Shown here one piece after another: positions 23,446 to 31,592 of a DNA stretch of 55,210 nt. The DNA is taken from assembly GCF_009498735.1 (NCBI RefSeq), contig NZ_ML762424.1:213194-268403 (forward strand), in the 5' to 3' direction. The first letter of the stretch is position 1, and each line of letters starts with the position of its first letter. Under the pieces are notes generated by a model. The model did not search any database. It was not told where the DNA came from and saw only the letters and a program-made list of their open reading frames with translations. The position numbers were made by a program, and so were the translations under genes. The stretch is from Gracilibacillus oryzae. Lineage in GTDB: Bacteria > Bacillota > Bacilli > Bacillales > Amphibacillaceae.

Positions 23446-23741
23446 TAAAAATAGCTAGCCACGTAGAACGTTGTTACTCCAACGAAGAAGGCAAAATAAT
23501 ACAAAACTTAATTAAATCTAATTTAGAAAAAAATGTCTCTTTAACGCTTTCGTTTGAAGGAGTTTCAGGTGTTACTTCATCTTTTGTAAACACTGCCTTT
23601 ATTGAGTTGCTTGATAACTATAATTTTGATTTTATAAAGGCAAACATTAAGTTTATCCACACTACAAAACAAATAAATAAAATGATCAAAGAGAGATATG
23701 CTTTCGAAGTAAAAAAAAGAAATGAGTTAGTCATTGCTTAG
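23439..23741 (+). CDS. STAS-like protein (DUF4325-type)
   Basis: This 100-residue protein resembles the DUF4325 STAS-like family. Its central LTLSFEGVSGVTSSFVNTAF at residues 35-54 has the serine-rich turn (T46, S47, S48) where anti-anti-sigma factors carry their phosphorylated Ser. It is translationally coupled to the GHKL ATPase gene, with a GAGGAG ribosome site inside that gene's end. Together they look like a partner-switching pair. Whether it controls transcription, defence or lysogeny is unknown. Confidence 0.75.
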   Translation: MVIKIASHVERCYSNEEGKIIQNLIKSNLEKNVSLTLSFEGVSGVTSSFVNTAFIELLDNYNFDFIKANIKFIHTTKQINKMIKERYAFEVKKRNELVIA

Positions 23742-23757
23742 AATACTCTTATAACGT

Positions 23758-23791
23758 AAAAGTTGCCATCATTTTCATGATGGCAACTTTT
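23758..23791. terminator. Strong bidirectional terminator
   Basis: AAAAGTTGCCATCA pairs perfectly with TGATGGCAACTTTT around a 6-base loop, giving T runs in both directions. It separates the rightward STAS cassette from the leftward amidase gene. Confidence 0.92.
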
Positions 23792-23827
23792 ATAGTTAGT
23801 TAACCAATCAATATATTGTAAACCTGC

Positions 23828-24787
23828 TTACTTAGATTGTTCTACTCGCCCTTCTAATTCGGCAACTCGATTCTTAAGTGGATTAATTTCATACTCACGA
23901 ATCTTTTCAGCAAAACGATCTAAAACTTCTGCAGCTTGTTCCCTGGTTAATGGCATTTTAGGATTTGAACCGTCAAAATAACCTTGCATTACTTGTTGTT
24001 TCCACACATCTTTTGCCCACTCTGAAGGTTGATCAGATGTAGATGGTTTATCCTGTTTCTGTTCAAATAACCTTTTCATTTCATGCTTTAATTCATCAAT
24101 TTCCTTTTGTAATTCCTTTTCTGCGCTCACGCTTAACCCCTCCTCTTTATTTTTTGGTTCAGATGTCGCCGTTTCTACTTTCTCGCTCTTCGGTTGTACT
24201 CCAAAGTACCGGCATACAAGAGCGTAATGTACATAAGATAGATTGTCGAGTTGTTCTGGATCAAGTAAATATTGTTTTAATTCTTTGGGATTCGTAAAGA
24301 AAAAACTTTCCGTTAACAATACCGGCATGTTTGTTTCTTTTACCACATAGAATTCTGACCATGTTCCTGGAGTACATGGGTATGTTCCATTACTCCATAA
24401 CGGATACCTGAAGGCCTCCATTTCCTCTTTATATAAATTTGCTAGATGTTTTCCTTCTTCGCTGTTATACCAATAGAATCCAGCAGCACCTTTTGCAGTT
24501 GCGCTCCCTGCATTGGAGTGAATAAAGATTGCTGTGTCTACTTTATGATAGTTACAATATCTTACCCTTTCAGAAAGAGACATTTTGCGTTTTCCACCTT
24601 CTTGGGGAAACAATACTGTAATATTGGAGTGTTCTCTCAATAATTTCACTGTATCTTTTGCGATTTCATAATTCGAGTCGAATTCTTCATATTCTCCATC
24701 AGCATCTAAGTTAGTGAAAATACCTTTTCCCCCGGTCAGTTCCCATGTGTCATGGTTGTGTCCAGCAAATATTGCGACTTTACTCAT
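23828..24787 (-). CDS. Phage endolysin, N-acetylmuramoyl-L-alanine amidase
   Basis: This 319-residue lysis enzyme cuts the peptide from peptidoglycan. The N-terminal Amidase_3 domain (1-200) has the zinc and catalytic motifs AGHNHD, SNYEIA, FIHSNAG and LTESFFFTN. A Lys/Glu linker and coiled coil (~200-245) follows, then an SLH-like segment (WAKDVWKQQVMQGYFDG, TREQAAEVLDRF) that may bind the wall. There is no signal peptide, so export depends on the holin. Its start overlaps the holin stop by one base (TAATG). Confidence 0.9.
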   Translation of the reverse strand: MSKVAIFAGHNHDTWELTGGKGIFTNLDADGEYEEFDSNYEIAKDTVKLLREHSNITVLFPQEGGKRKMSLSERVRYCNYHKVDTAIFIHSNAGSATAKGAAGFYWYNSEEGKHLANLYKEEMEAFRYPLWSNGTYPCTPGTWSEFYVVKETNMPVLLTESFFFTNPKELKQYLLDPEQLDNLSYVHYALVCRYFGVQPKSEKVETATSEPKNKEEGLSVSAEKELQKEIDELKHEMKRLFEQKQDKPSTSDQPSEWAKDVWKQQVMQGYFDGSNPKMPLTREQAAEVLDRFAEKIREYEINPLKNRVAELEGRVEQSK

Positions 24788-25062
24788 TATTGACCACCTT
24801 CTTGGTGTTTGGTTTGGACTATTAACTGGTGGACAAACACTGCAACACCAGCAGCAATTATACCTTGTATTACCCCTTCAACAGAGAATCCGACAACAAA
24901 TAGTGCAGCAACAATACCGGCAATTAATATAGCCCATACTATAAACCAGTCTGGGAAGCTTGGTGTATTTTTCAAGAACATTCCCAACACCCATAAAGCT
25001 GCAATTACAATTAGCATTTCCGGTGCAACATACTCCATTAATTGATTAAATTGATTTTCCAT
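24787..25062 (-). CDS. Phage holin
   Basis: This 91-residue membrane protein starts at 25062 behind AAGGAGGAATT; a longer frame reads through that site. Three hydrophobic helices are visible: MLIVIAALWVLGMFL, WFIVWAILIAGIVAALFVVG, and GIIAAGVAVFVHQLIV. The layout and KNTPSFPDWFIVW motif match the phi29-type holin family. It forms the lesion that lets the coupled amidase reach the wall. Confidence 0.9.
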   Translation of the reverse strand: MENQFNQLMEYVAPEMLIVIAALWVLGMFLKNTPSFPDWFIVWAILIAGIVAALFVVGFSVEGVIQGIIAAGVAVFVHQLIVQTKHQEGGQ

Positions 25063-25078
25063 TCTTAATTCCTCCTTT

Positions 25079-25378
25079 TTATTGTCCAAAGAATTGAAAA
25101 AGCGCATAGATGATTACGGTTAGTAATCCTCCTGCGCCGGTAATATTGATAATAACTTTCCATAAGTTTGATAATTTTGTTTTATTAGTATTCAGATGAT
25201 GATCAATCAAAGTGTTCAGTAACTTTTTTTGTTCGTCATTACTTTTTTGCACGGTAGTTTTTACTTCTTTCATTTCGTGCGAAAAGCTTGCAAACGTATT
25301 TTCTAGCGTTGTTATTCGCCTTTCATGATCCTGCCAGATAGGCATATTTTCCATCCCCTCGTCTGTTTGATTAGACAT
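25079..25378 (-). CDS. XhlA-like holin-associated protein
   Basis: This 99-residue protein is started at 25378 behind AGGGGGTA; an ATG 9 codons later (MENMPIWQDHE) behind GAGGGG is an alternative. A coiled-coil N-terminal region (ERRITTLENTFASFSHEMKE) precedes a single C-terminal helix (VIINITGAGGLLTVIIYALF). This is the layout of XhlA of B. subtilis PBSX, which works with the holin and amidase in lysis. Confidence 0.8.
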   Translation of the reverse strand: MSNQTDEGMENMPIWQDHERRITTLENTFASFSHEMKEVKTTVQKSNDEQKKLLNTLIDHHLNTNKTKLSNLWKVIINITGAGGLLTVIIYALFQFFGQ

Positions 25379-25527
25379 CCCGGTACCCCCTATGACTTGT
25401 AATATAATTGCGATGCATGCAATATCTATAGATTCTGTTTGGTTATCTCTGTATAATGTTGCTAACACCATGCGAACCTATGCCGTATGGTGTTACAGAG
25501 GTGAGCACTACCCCTCGTTTTTGACAT

Positions 25528-25551
25528 AAAAAAATACACCTATTGAGGTGC
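25528..25551 (-). terminator. Terminator between tail and lysis genes
   Basis: On the minus strand GCACCT folds on AGGTGT around CAAT and is followed by a run of T. It overlaps the stop codon of the small gene at 25540, so it may reduce read-through from tail genes into the lysis genes. Confidence 0.65.
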
Positions 25552-25680
25552 TTGTTCTGTGATTAATTCTTCCTGTCCTAATTCTGTTAAAACTTCAGCA
25601 ACTTGTGGCTGGATTAAACTTGGTACTTCGGCATACGTTTTATAACCGCGCACAATTAGAGTAGCATAAATTACGTCCAT
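25540..25680 (-). CDS. CD1375-like small phage protein, copy 2
   Basis: This 46-residue protein begins MDVIYATLIVRGYKTYAEVP and follows GGGAGGTG at 25680. The pattern IYAxLIxxxxKTxxxVP is that of small proteins found between phage tail-fibre and lysis genes (CD1375-like/XkdX-like). A longer frame upstream (to 25740) has no ribosome site. Its neighbour at 25724 is a relative, so these are tandem copies. Confidence 0.65.
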   Translation of the reverse strand: MDVIYATLIVRGYKTYAEVPSLIQPQVAEVLTELGQEELITEQAPQ

Positions 25681-25723
25681 ATCTTGCACCTCCCTTCCAA
25701 GTATAAATGCGTAATAGATTCGC

Positions 25724-25834
25724 TTAATTAGATTGATCATCTAGGATCGCCTGCACTTTTTCTCTTAAATTGCTAGGTACATCATCGATTGTTTTTAGTT
25801 CTTTCTTGATTAATGCTGCATAGATCTTATCCAT
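25724..25834 (-). CDS. CD1375-like small phage protein, copy 1
   Basis: This 36-residue protein begins MDKIYAALIKKELKTIDDVP and ends LDDQSN. GGGAGGGAG precedes the ATG, which overlaps the stop of the upstream gene (TAATG). It matches the next gene in the IYAALI...KT..DVP pattern. Its function is unknown; such minigenes sit after tail-fibre genes in many Firmicute phages. Confidence 0.65.
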   Translation of the reverse strand: MDKIYAALIKKELKTIDDVPSNLREKVQAILDDQSN

Positions 25835-26067
25835 TAATTGCTCCCTCCCATCATTTGCTCGTAAATGTCAGTTAAGGCTAACATTGTATTTGTATTATCC
25901 CGTTCTAGCTGCAAGTTCTTTTCGTATTGATCCGTTAATGCAAGCATGAGACTCGTATTTTCAGACTCAAGTCGTTGTATTTTCTCCTGGTCTGTCTCTT
26001 CTCCCATAACCTTTTCAGGAGGACCAAAAGATCCATCGGCTAATCGTTTACGTCTAACTACTGGCAT
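25834..26067 (-). CDS. Small coiled-coil phage protein
   Basis: This 77-residue protein starts MPVVRRKRLADGSFGPPEKV. Two similar helical repeats of about 20 residues follow (ESENTSLMLALTDQYEKN and ERDNTNTMLALTDIYEQM), consistent with a short parallel coiled coil. It is coupled to the fibre gene upstream and to the minigene downstream by TAATG overlaps. Small proteins of this position are common after phage fibres; it may be a trimeric fibre accessory or chaperone. Confidence 0.65.
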   Translation of the reverse strand: MPVVRRKRLADGSFGPPEKVMGEETDQEKIQRLESENTSLMLALTDQYEKNLQLERDNTNTMLALTDIYEQMMGGSN

Positions 26068-28115
26068 CAGCTAAGCACCCCACTTATTCGTTTTATCCCC
26101 TTATCACTTGTCACACTGGTTCTAGTCAAGGTCAGCTTTAAAATAATATTCTCAGCCTCCACTCCACCATTATCAAAAGTGAATTCATCTTCCTCTATTC
26201 CATCAGTTACAAAAGCTGTGCTTTCTAATGTCATTGGCTGGTAGCTTTCCGGATCTCCATTCATCCCCATATGGATTTGAGCATCTACAACTAAGTCACC
26301 TGTTTCACGTTGGATCCAAAGGACGGCACCAGATGCAGTACCATTAGGAGGCGTTAATTTATATCTAGCTACAGATGTGAGCAATGGTTGGTTATTTTCA
26401 ATTTTCGTTACGGATAAAGTCTTGCTAGTAATCGCTCCGTAACTGTCTACTGCCTGCACAGTAATGGTGTTTTCACCTTCATTCAGCCTATCTAACGTTA
26501 CTTGAAAAGAAAATGACCCGCTACTACCGTTATAAACTTCGGTAAACGAGCCATTTTCAATCTTATATTTTACGATTACATTGTTGTTATCTGGATCTGA
26601 AACACTACCGCTGATGGTGACTGCATCACTATCGATTAAATCAGTACGTGTACTAAAATCATCTATCGTTAATGTGGCCGGACGGTTTGGTACTACATAA
26701 AAGCTTCTTACTTCTTCTTCCGATTTACCGCCTTGATCATCTTCTACCCATACCTTTAACACATGTTGGCTACCTTCAGCTAAGTCACCAGTTACTGCAG
26801 TATCACCGTTATATAGCTTCCCTTGTTTAAATGTTAATACACGATTAAAAGGAAAGGTTGCTCCATCAGATATTTTTACTGTGATGGCACGAACTTCACC
26901 ACTATTAATTTGATATTTAACTGTTGCTACATTTCCGCTGTCTACATCTTGTGCAGAACCACCAATAGTAAAGGTATCACTTTCATATAAGGTTCTATTA
27001 TCTGTTGTATTAAGTGTTAATGTCGGATTGTTGTTTGTCGTGTATGTTCCAGTATATTCAACACTTATATATGTCTGATAAATAAGTGGGGGCCTATCAC
27101 CAAATACTCCACTAAATGTCGAATCAAAAAGAGTAGAAGAATTATATCCGCCATCAACTAAATTCACTGGGTTACTCCAGTTATTCCCTGAATCGCTTGA
27201 TTTAACTAAATACGTATTTCTGCCTGATCTGTAATGGTCATAAAGTACAAATAAGTTATTTTCTTTGTCTACGGTAATACTAGGTACAGAGGAAGTGTTG
27301 TCTAAATTTTCACTGATAATTCTTTCGCTGGTCCAAGCAACTCCACCATCTATTGATTTTGAATACATTATTACCCATGTTCTTCCCCTTCCTCTCCACG
27401 CTACATGAATGGCACCATCCTTATCTACTACTGTGGATGGAGATGTTTGTTCAAAGTTGCCATCATCATAAGCGCTATAGACGATTGTTTCATTCCACGA
27501 TGTACCATAGGATCTTAGTGCTTTAATGTAATGGATAGAGTTATTTGACTGAAATAATATTATAGGGTAGCCGTTTCTAACAACTATAGAAGGTTTATCA
27601 TTATGATAACCACTAAAGGTACTGTCTGTTAATTGCTCAACTCCGCTCCACGTACTACCCCCATCCGTTGACTTACTGTAAAAAATATTAAAATTGTTCG
27701 GATATGCGCTTGTTTTAGCACTCCATGTTGCGTGTAAATATCCGTTTGTTGGGTCGATTGCTAAAGATACACTATTAACTGAATGAAGACCCCAAGCAAT
27801 ACCAGTTGTACCTGAGGTACTCCCATCCGGATATATAGTAATAAGCCTAATTGCGTCTGTTCCTGCAACATATATATAATGTACATTATTCCCTTCAGCC
27901 GCCAAGCTATAATAAGGGTAGTTTGAACTAGTGACCTCATCTCCTAAAAATGACCATATACTACCGTTGTCAATGCTTTTATAAAAATATACTCTTGAAC
28001 TGTTAGTAGCTAAATTTTTAAATAGCCCAGCAACTAATGTTCCATTTTCTAACCTTACTAATCTCCTTCCACCATTGCCTTCTGTGCTATATGGCTGATT
28101 TACTACTGTACTCAT
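26067..28115 (-). CDS. Tail protein with sialidase-like BNR propeller and Ig-like repeats
   Basis: This 682-residue protein has at least four Asp-box motifs SxDxGxxW in its first ~320 residues (SIDNGSIW, STDGGSTW, SIDGGVAW, SSDSGNNW), marking a sialidase-type beta-propeller. Three cadherin or Ig-like repeats follow (~350-575), with the DRTLYESDTFTIGGSAQDVD and LIDSDAVTISGSVSDPD themes, and a C-terminal domain of about 90 residues. It belongs to the late tail operon and probably binds or trims surface sugar. I cannot confirm the catalytic Arg triad or Tyr of true sialidases, so it may bind only. Confidence 0.75.
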   Translation of the reverse strand: MSTVVNQPYSTEGNGGRRLVRLENGTLVAGLFKNLATNSSRVYFYKSIDNGSIWSFLGDEVTSSNYPYYSLAAEGNNVHYIYVAGTDAIRLITIYPDGSTSGTTGIAWGLHSVNSVSLAIDPTNGYLHATWSAKTSAYPNNFNIFYSKSTDGGSTWSGVEQLTDSTFSGYHNDKPSIVVRNGYPIILFQSNNSIHYIKALRSYGTSWNETIVYSAYDDGNFEQTSPSTVVDKDGAIHVAWRGRGRTWVIMYSKSIDGGVAWTSERIISENLDNTSSVPSITVDKENNLFVLYDHYRSGRNTYLVKSSDSGNNWSNPVNLVDGGYNSSTLFDSTFSGVFGDRPPLIYQTYISVEYTGTYTTNNNPTLTLNTTDNRTLYESDTFTIGGSAQDVDSGNVATVKYQINSGEVRAITVKISDGATFPFNRVLTFKQGKLYNGDTAVTGDLAEGSQHVLKVWVEDDQGGKSEEEVRSFYVVPNRPATLTIDDFSTRTDLIDSDAVTISGSVSDPDNNNVIVKYKIENGSFTEVYNGSSGSFSFQVTLDRLNEGENTITVQAVDSYGAITSKTLSVTKIENNQPLLTSVARYKLTPPNGTASGAVLWIQRETGDLVVDAQIHMGMNGDPESYQPMTLESTAFVTDGIEEDEFTFDNGGVEAENIILKLTLTRTSVTSDKGIKRISGVLS

Positions 28116-28693
28116 TAAACCACCTCACTAATTTTTAAAGTGTATGTTCCCCACTGGCCAAATGCTAACTCTTCCTCTTCGATATTGACTAATGAATTTG
28201 ATCTTGATATAAAAGCACCTTTTTTATAACTATTTGCTAAAGGGGAAACAGTTATGGTATCTTCACCTACCGATGTAACCTCTACACTTTCCTGTTGTTC
28301 ATCATCGTAAATCGCCACGTATTCACCGGCATTAAATGGAACGTTATCTAGTTCTATGTTGGTTGTACCAGCTATATAAGCATTTTGTGCAACTGCAGTA
28401 TCTATATCCATTTCCAATGCTTTGGCATCACCCTCTAACGCATCATAAAATATACCATTGTTAATTGGGGATCGCCCTACCATTTCCAATTCGACTCGCA
28501 TTCGCTCCAAGTCATTAGCATACATAACAAGCCAGTTATAAGCGTTGTAAATACCTTCTTCTATATTGTTTGCACGACCAGCTGTGAAACGTGTTCCTTC
28601 CTGGATTGTTTGTCCATTTTCGATGTCTACGATGTGATCACGCCAATTGGTCCTAATGTATGGATTTTTATTCAACGTAGCCAATTGCACCAC
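28115..28693 (-). CDS. Tail protein with fibre-attachment motif and duplicated C-terminal domain
   Basis: This 192-residue protein has an N-terminal NWRDHIVDIENGQTIQEGT segment like the start of the large fibre at 29771 (EWKNRVTDGEGNILQEGT), probably a baseplate-attachment motif. Its last ~75 residues are similar to the C-terminus of the LamG protein encoded at 28699, sharing the ITVSPLANSYKKGAFISRS pattern. It likely forms a short fibre or adaptor. The stop overlaps the start of the propeller gene by one base. Confidence 0.65.
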   Translation of the reverse strand: MVQLATLNKNPYIRTNWRDHIVDIENGQTIQEGTRFTAGRANNIEEGIYNAYNWLVMYANDLERMRVELEMVGRSPINNGIFYDALEGDAKALEMDIDTAVAQNAYIAGTTNIELDNVPFNAGEYVAIYDDEQQESVEVTSVGEDTITVSPLANSYKKGAFISRSNSLVNIEEEELAFGQWGTYTLKISEVV

Positions 28694-28698
28694 TCCTT

Positions 28699-29769
28699 TT
28701 AAATTATTGATACACTGTAAGTTATTCTTGACTTAAAGGACAGTTTGTCATTTACTTCTGCAATGGATCGCCCCACAATGGCATTTCTTTTATATGCATT
28801 CTGTAAAGGGGTGATCGTTAATTCATTGCCATTAATATCTATAATCCGCACTACTTCTGAATGATCTCCGTCATTAATGGAGATTTCTTGTCCAATAAAA
28901 AAACCAGCTGCATTTGCAACTGATAGAACCGCAAACCCTGTATTCATTTCAGATTTAGTTAATGTTTGAGTGGCATGTAAAGCCATACCGCTATGTGTAG
29001 TGAAATTAGTATGATTGGTTACCGGTCGATAAAATTCCACCAATTCTCCTGTAGAGTTAACAATAAAACCTCTAACTTTCCGATACTTATTTCCATCCCA
29101 TATTGAGATTTCATCTAACTGCGACTTTTTCCATGTGGGACCATGAAGGGTACCAATTTTATTATTAGAAGTATTATCATTAATTACTTCACCAACGCCC
29201 TCATTCATTAGCCAATTGCCAATTAAATTTGCTTCACTACCACTTAATTTTTGCCACATGGTTTCTTGTATTTCTTGCTGAGTTCTAGCAACATTCCACA
29301 TTCTAGCGTTGGTTAAATAACCATCAAAATAATAACCACTATATGTGGAAGCCCATCTACCAATTATTACACTTAAATTGGTTAAATCTACAGTCTTATT
29401 TAATACTCCAATTATTTCTCCATCTTTAAAAATTGTTATCGTATTATTTCTATAAGATATAGCTAAATGCATCCATTTTTTTGATTGTACAGTAGTATAA
29501 ATATATGTCCTTGAATTAGTAGCATTATAATCACTTACTCCATCGCCATGATAGATTTGTACTCTATCTGGTTTATTAGGAATAATATTTAAACCTTTAT
29601 TAAGACTATGATTAAAATTCCCTATCACTGATGTATGTTCATCAAAAGAATTAACAAAACATTCAATCTCAAATGTTACTTCAGATAATTCTCCATAGGC
29701 ATCAATTGAAATATAATCATTATTACCATCAAAATTTAGATAGCTGTCACCAATCTGCACATTTTTCAT
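28699..29769 (-). CDS. Tail protein with LamG/concanavalin-like lectin domain
   Basis: This 356-residue protein has an N-terminal lectin-like beta-sandwich at ~1-205. Motifs are YLNFDGNNDYISI, WMHLAISYRNNTITIFKDGE, IGRWASTYSGYYFDGYLTNA and ARMWNVARTQQEI, all typical of LamG_3 domains. A middle connector (GPTWKKSQLDEISIWDG) and a C-terminal domain shared with the next gene follow. It is a good candidate receptor-binding protein. Codon use is AT-rich, like the neighbouring fibre genes. Confidence 0.75.
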   Translation of the reverse strand: MKNVQIGDSYLNFDGNNDYISIDAYGELSEVTFEIECFVNSFDEHTSVIGNFNHSLNKGLNIIPNKPDRVQIYHGDGVSDYNATNSRTYIYTTVQSKKWMHLAISYRNNTITIFKDGEIIGVLNKTVDLTNLSVIIGRWASTYSGYYFDGYLTNARMWNVARTQQEIQETMWQKLSGSEANLIGNWLMNEGVGEVINDNTSNNKIGTLHGPTWKKSQLDEISIWDGNKYRKVRGFIVNSTGELVEFYRPVTNHTNFTTHSGMALHATQTLTKSEMNTGFAVLSVANAAGFFIGQEISINDGDHSEVVRIIDINGNELTITPLQNAYKRNAIVGRSIAEVNDKLSFKSRITYSVSII

Positions 29770-29770
29770 A

Positions 29771-31273
29771 TCACATCACCTTAAATACAATATCATTTGG
29801 AGACACTGAAGGAATATCAGATTCGCTGTAAGATACATGAATTTTACCAGCGTTAGATGATATAAAATTACTATCATTTGCTAAGTCACTAGTATTATGC
29901 GGGATGGTAGGCTTGCCTGTTAATTCACTATATTTACCGCTAAATTCTGATTTATTATTCCATTTTAATTTTTCTGCATCTGTTACAAAACGATGTGTAG
30001 AATTTTGTAATATATCAGTAGGATAATGGTCATGTTGGGACGGCGGAAAATTAGCAGGTACATCAGTTAAATGATTGTATGAACCACTAAAGTATGATAT
30101 TTCCCTCCAATTTCCCCACTCCGCATTACTTGTACCTACCCTATATAAAATACCATTTGTTCCGTATACAATTTGTCTAGGATAGCCACCTGAACCATCT
30201 TTCCAAGGGGTGTATGTTTCAAGGAAACAATAGGTTCCACTTACAAAATCATCTACATGGATAATGCTGGTCCTTTTAAACTCAACTTGCAATGATGTTG
30301 ATACTTCAGACATTTCCATATATTCTAATGGAGTATAATCTACATCTCTCGTATCTTCCCCTTGTATAAAATTATGAGTATGGGTTGAAAGCAGAGTGTC
30401 AATTTCATTTTTCGTATACTTATCTAAATCCGTTATATCTGACTCAGTGTGAGTATGTCCTGTATTACTTTTTCCTCTTAGTTTAGTATCTACTTGTTCC
30501 TTTGTATACTTATCCAAGTCTGTAATATCATCTTCCACATGTTTATGGCCAGTATTAGATTTACCAGAAAGTTTAGTTTCCACTTCAGATTTAGTATATT
30601 TATCTAAATCTGTAATTTCACTTTCTGTGTGACTATGTGCTTCAGGTGGATATTCACGAGGTTTATTGACAATATTAGACCAATCAATAACTAAATCTAC
30701 ACCTTCTGCCTCAGATGTTTTAATAAAGTTTGTACCATCATGCACATATTCTGCCCACCCACTATTAACAGTTGGATCGGCAGAAGCGTCAATAACCATA
30801 ACACGTAATCCCTCAAATTTATCTAAGGTATCCCGCGCTGTAATATCTGCTGCTATTTTTATTTCCTTCAGATTATTAGGTAATTGACTACTATGAATAA
30901 TACCGTTGTTATCTAACGTTGCTGTACCATTAGGTTTCCCTTTTTCATTTTGTAAGCTTTGAATATTGCTTTCATTAGTAGATATTTTATTTCCATGACC
31001 AGATAATACTCCTTCATTAGAGGTAATACGTAACTCATGATCATCAATTTCTTTTTTATTAGATGTTATTCTTATTTCATGGCCATCTATCTCTTCTTCC
31101 ATTGACGCTAATTGATTGCTATGCTGGGATATATTTTCTGATTCTTCTGATAACCTAGTAAGTTCTCCTTCAATCTTATTCATATTATCAGCATGAATAG
31201 GTGTACCTTCTTGTAATATATTCCCTTCACCATCTGTAACTCTATTTTTCCATTCCGTTGGAGTATAAGCCAC
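29771..31273 (-). CDS. Long tail fibre with HxH repeats and knob-like domain
   Basis: This 500-residue fibre has the EWKNRVTDGEGNILQEGT N-terminus. A coiled coil with repeated HEIRITSN units runs to ~110. Residues ~213-300 are three 30-residue repeats of the form DITDLDKYTKxExxTKLxGKSNTG, each preceded by HxH (HSH, HKH, HTH). A pyocin-knob-like region follows (TYCFLETYTPWKDGSGGYPRQ and then EWGNWREI), with another HDH later. HxH motifs bind iron in T4 tail-fibre tips. It is probably the principal host-binding fibre. Confidence 0.8.
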   Translation of the reverse strand: MAYTPTEWKNRVTDGEGNILQEGTPIHADNMNKIEGELTRLSEESENISQHSNQLASMEEEIDGHEIRITSNKKEIDDHELRITSNEGVLSGHGNKISTNESNIQSLQNEKGKPNGTATLDNNGIIHSSQLPNNLKEIKIAADITARDTLDKFEGLRVMVIDASADPTVNSGWAEYVHDGTNFIKTSEAEGVDLVIDWSNIVNKPREYPPEAHSHTESEITDLDKYTKSEVETKLSGKSNTGHKHVEDDITDLDKYTKEQVDTKLRGKSNTGHTHTESDITDLDKYTKNEIDTLLSTHTHNFIQGEDTRDVDYTPLEYMEMSEVSTSLQVEFKRTSIIHVDDFVSGTYCFLETYTPWKDGSGGYPRQIVYGTNGILYRVGTSNAEWGNWREISYFSGSYNHLTDVPANFPPSQHDHYPTDILQNSTHRFVTDAEKLKWNNKSEFSGKYSELTGKPTIPHNTSDLANDSNFISSNAGKIHVSYSESDIPSVSPNDIVFKVM

Positions 31274-31286
31274 TTGTTATCACTCC

Positions 31287-31592
31287 TTAATTACCTTTTT
31301 CTTTAATAGTTAATTCAAATGCAAAAACTAAAACTAATCCATCTTCCGCTTTATCAATCTTATATGGTTTTATTGCTAATACTTCATTCATGTTTGTTAA
31401 TAATTGTGCTTCTTCCACATGCCCTGTTTCAGTTTCCAGGTAAAGATATTTCCGAAGTTCGTTACCTTCTTGAATTGTTCTGAATATATCGTAATTTACA
31501 TATTGACCATTTAATTTTACTTTTCCTCGTTTAATTAATTCATTCCAATAATTAATTGTTTTTTCAATGAATATTGGTTGTACAACCGCCAT
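31287..31592 (-). CDS. Small tail-region protein
   Basis: This 101-residue protein begins MAVVQPIFIEKTINYWNELI and lies between the YmfQ-like tail protein and the fibre. It is predicted alpha/beta with no membrane segment. Position suggests a fibre-linking or assembly role. I do not recognise the family with confidence. Its start overlaps the upstream stop. Confidence 0.6.
   Translation of the reverse strand: MAVVQPIFIEKTINYWNELIKRGKVKLNGQYVNYDIFRTIQEGNELRKYLYLETETGHVEEAQLLTNMNEVLAIKPYKIDKAEDGLVLVFAFELTIKEKGN

Noticed and set aside
30376-30640. 90-base repeats considered as a CRISPR array
   Set aside because: They are in-frame coding repeats of a tail fibre, with no spacers.
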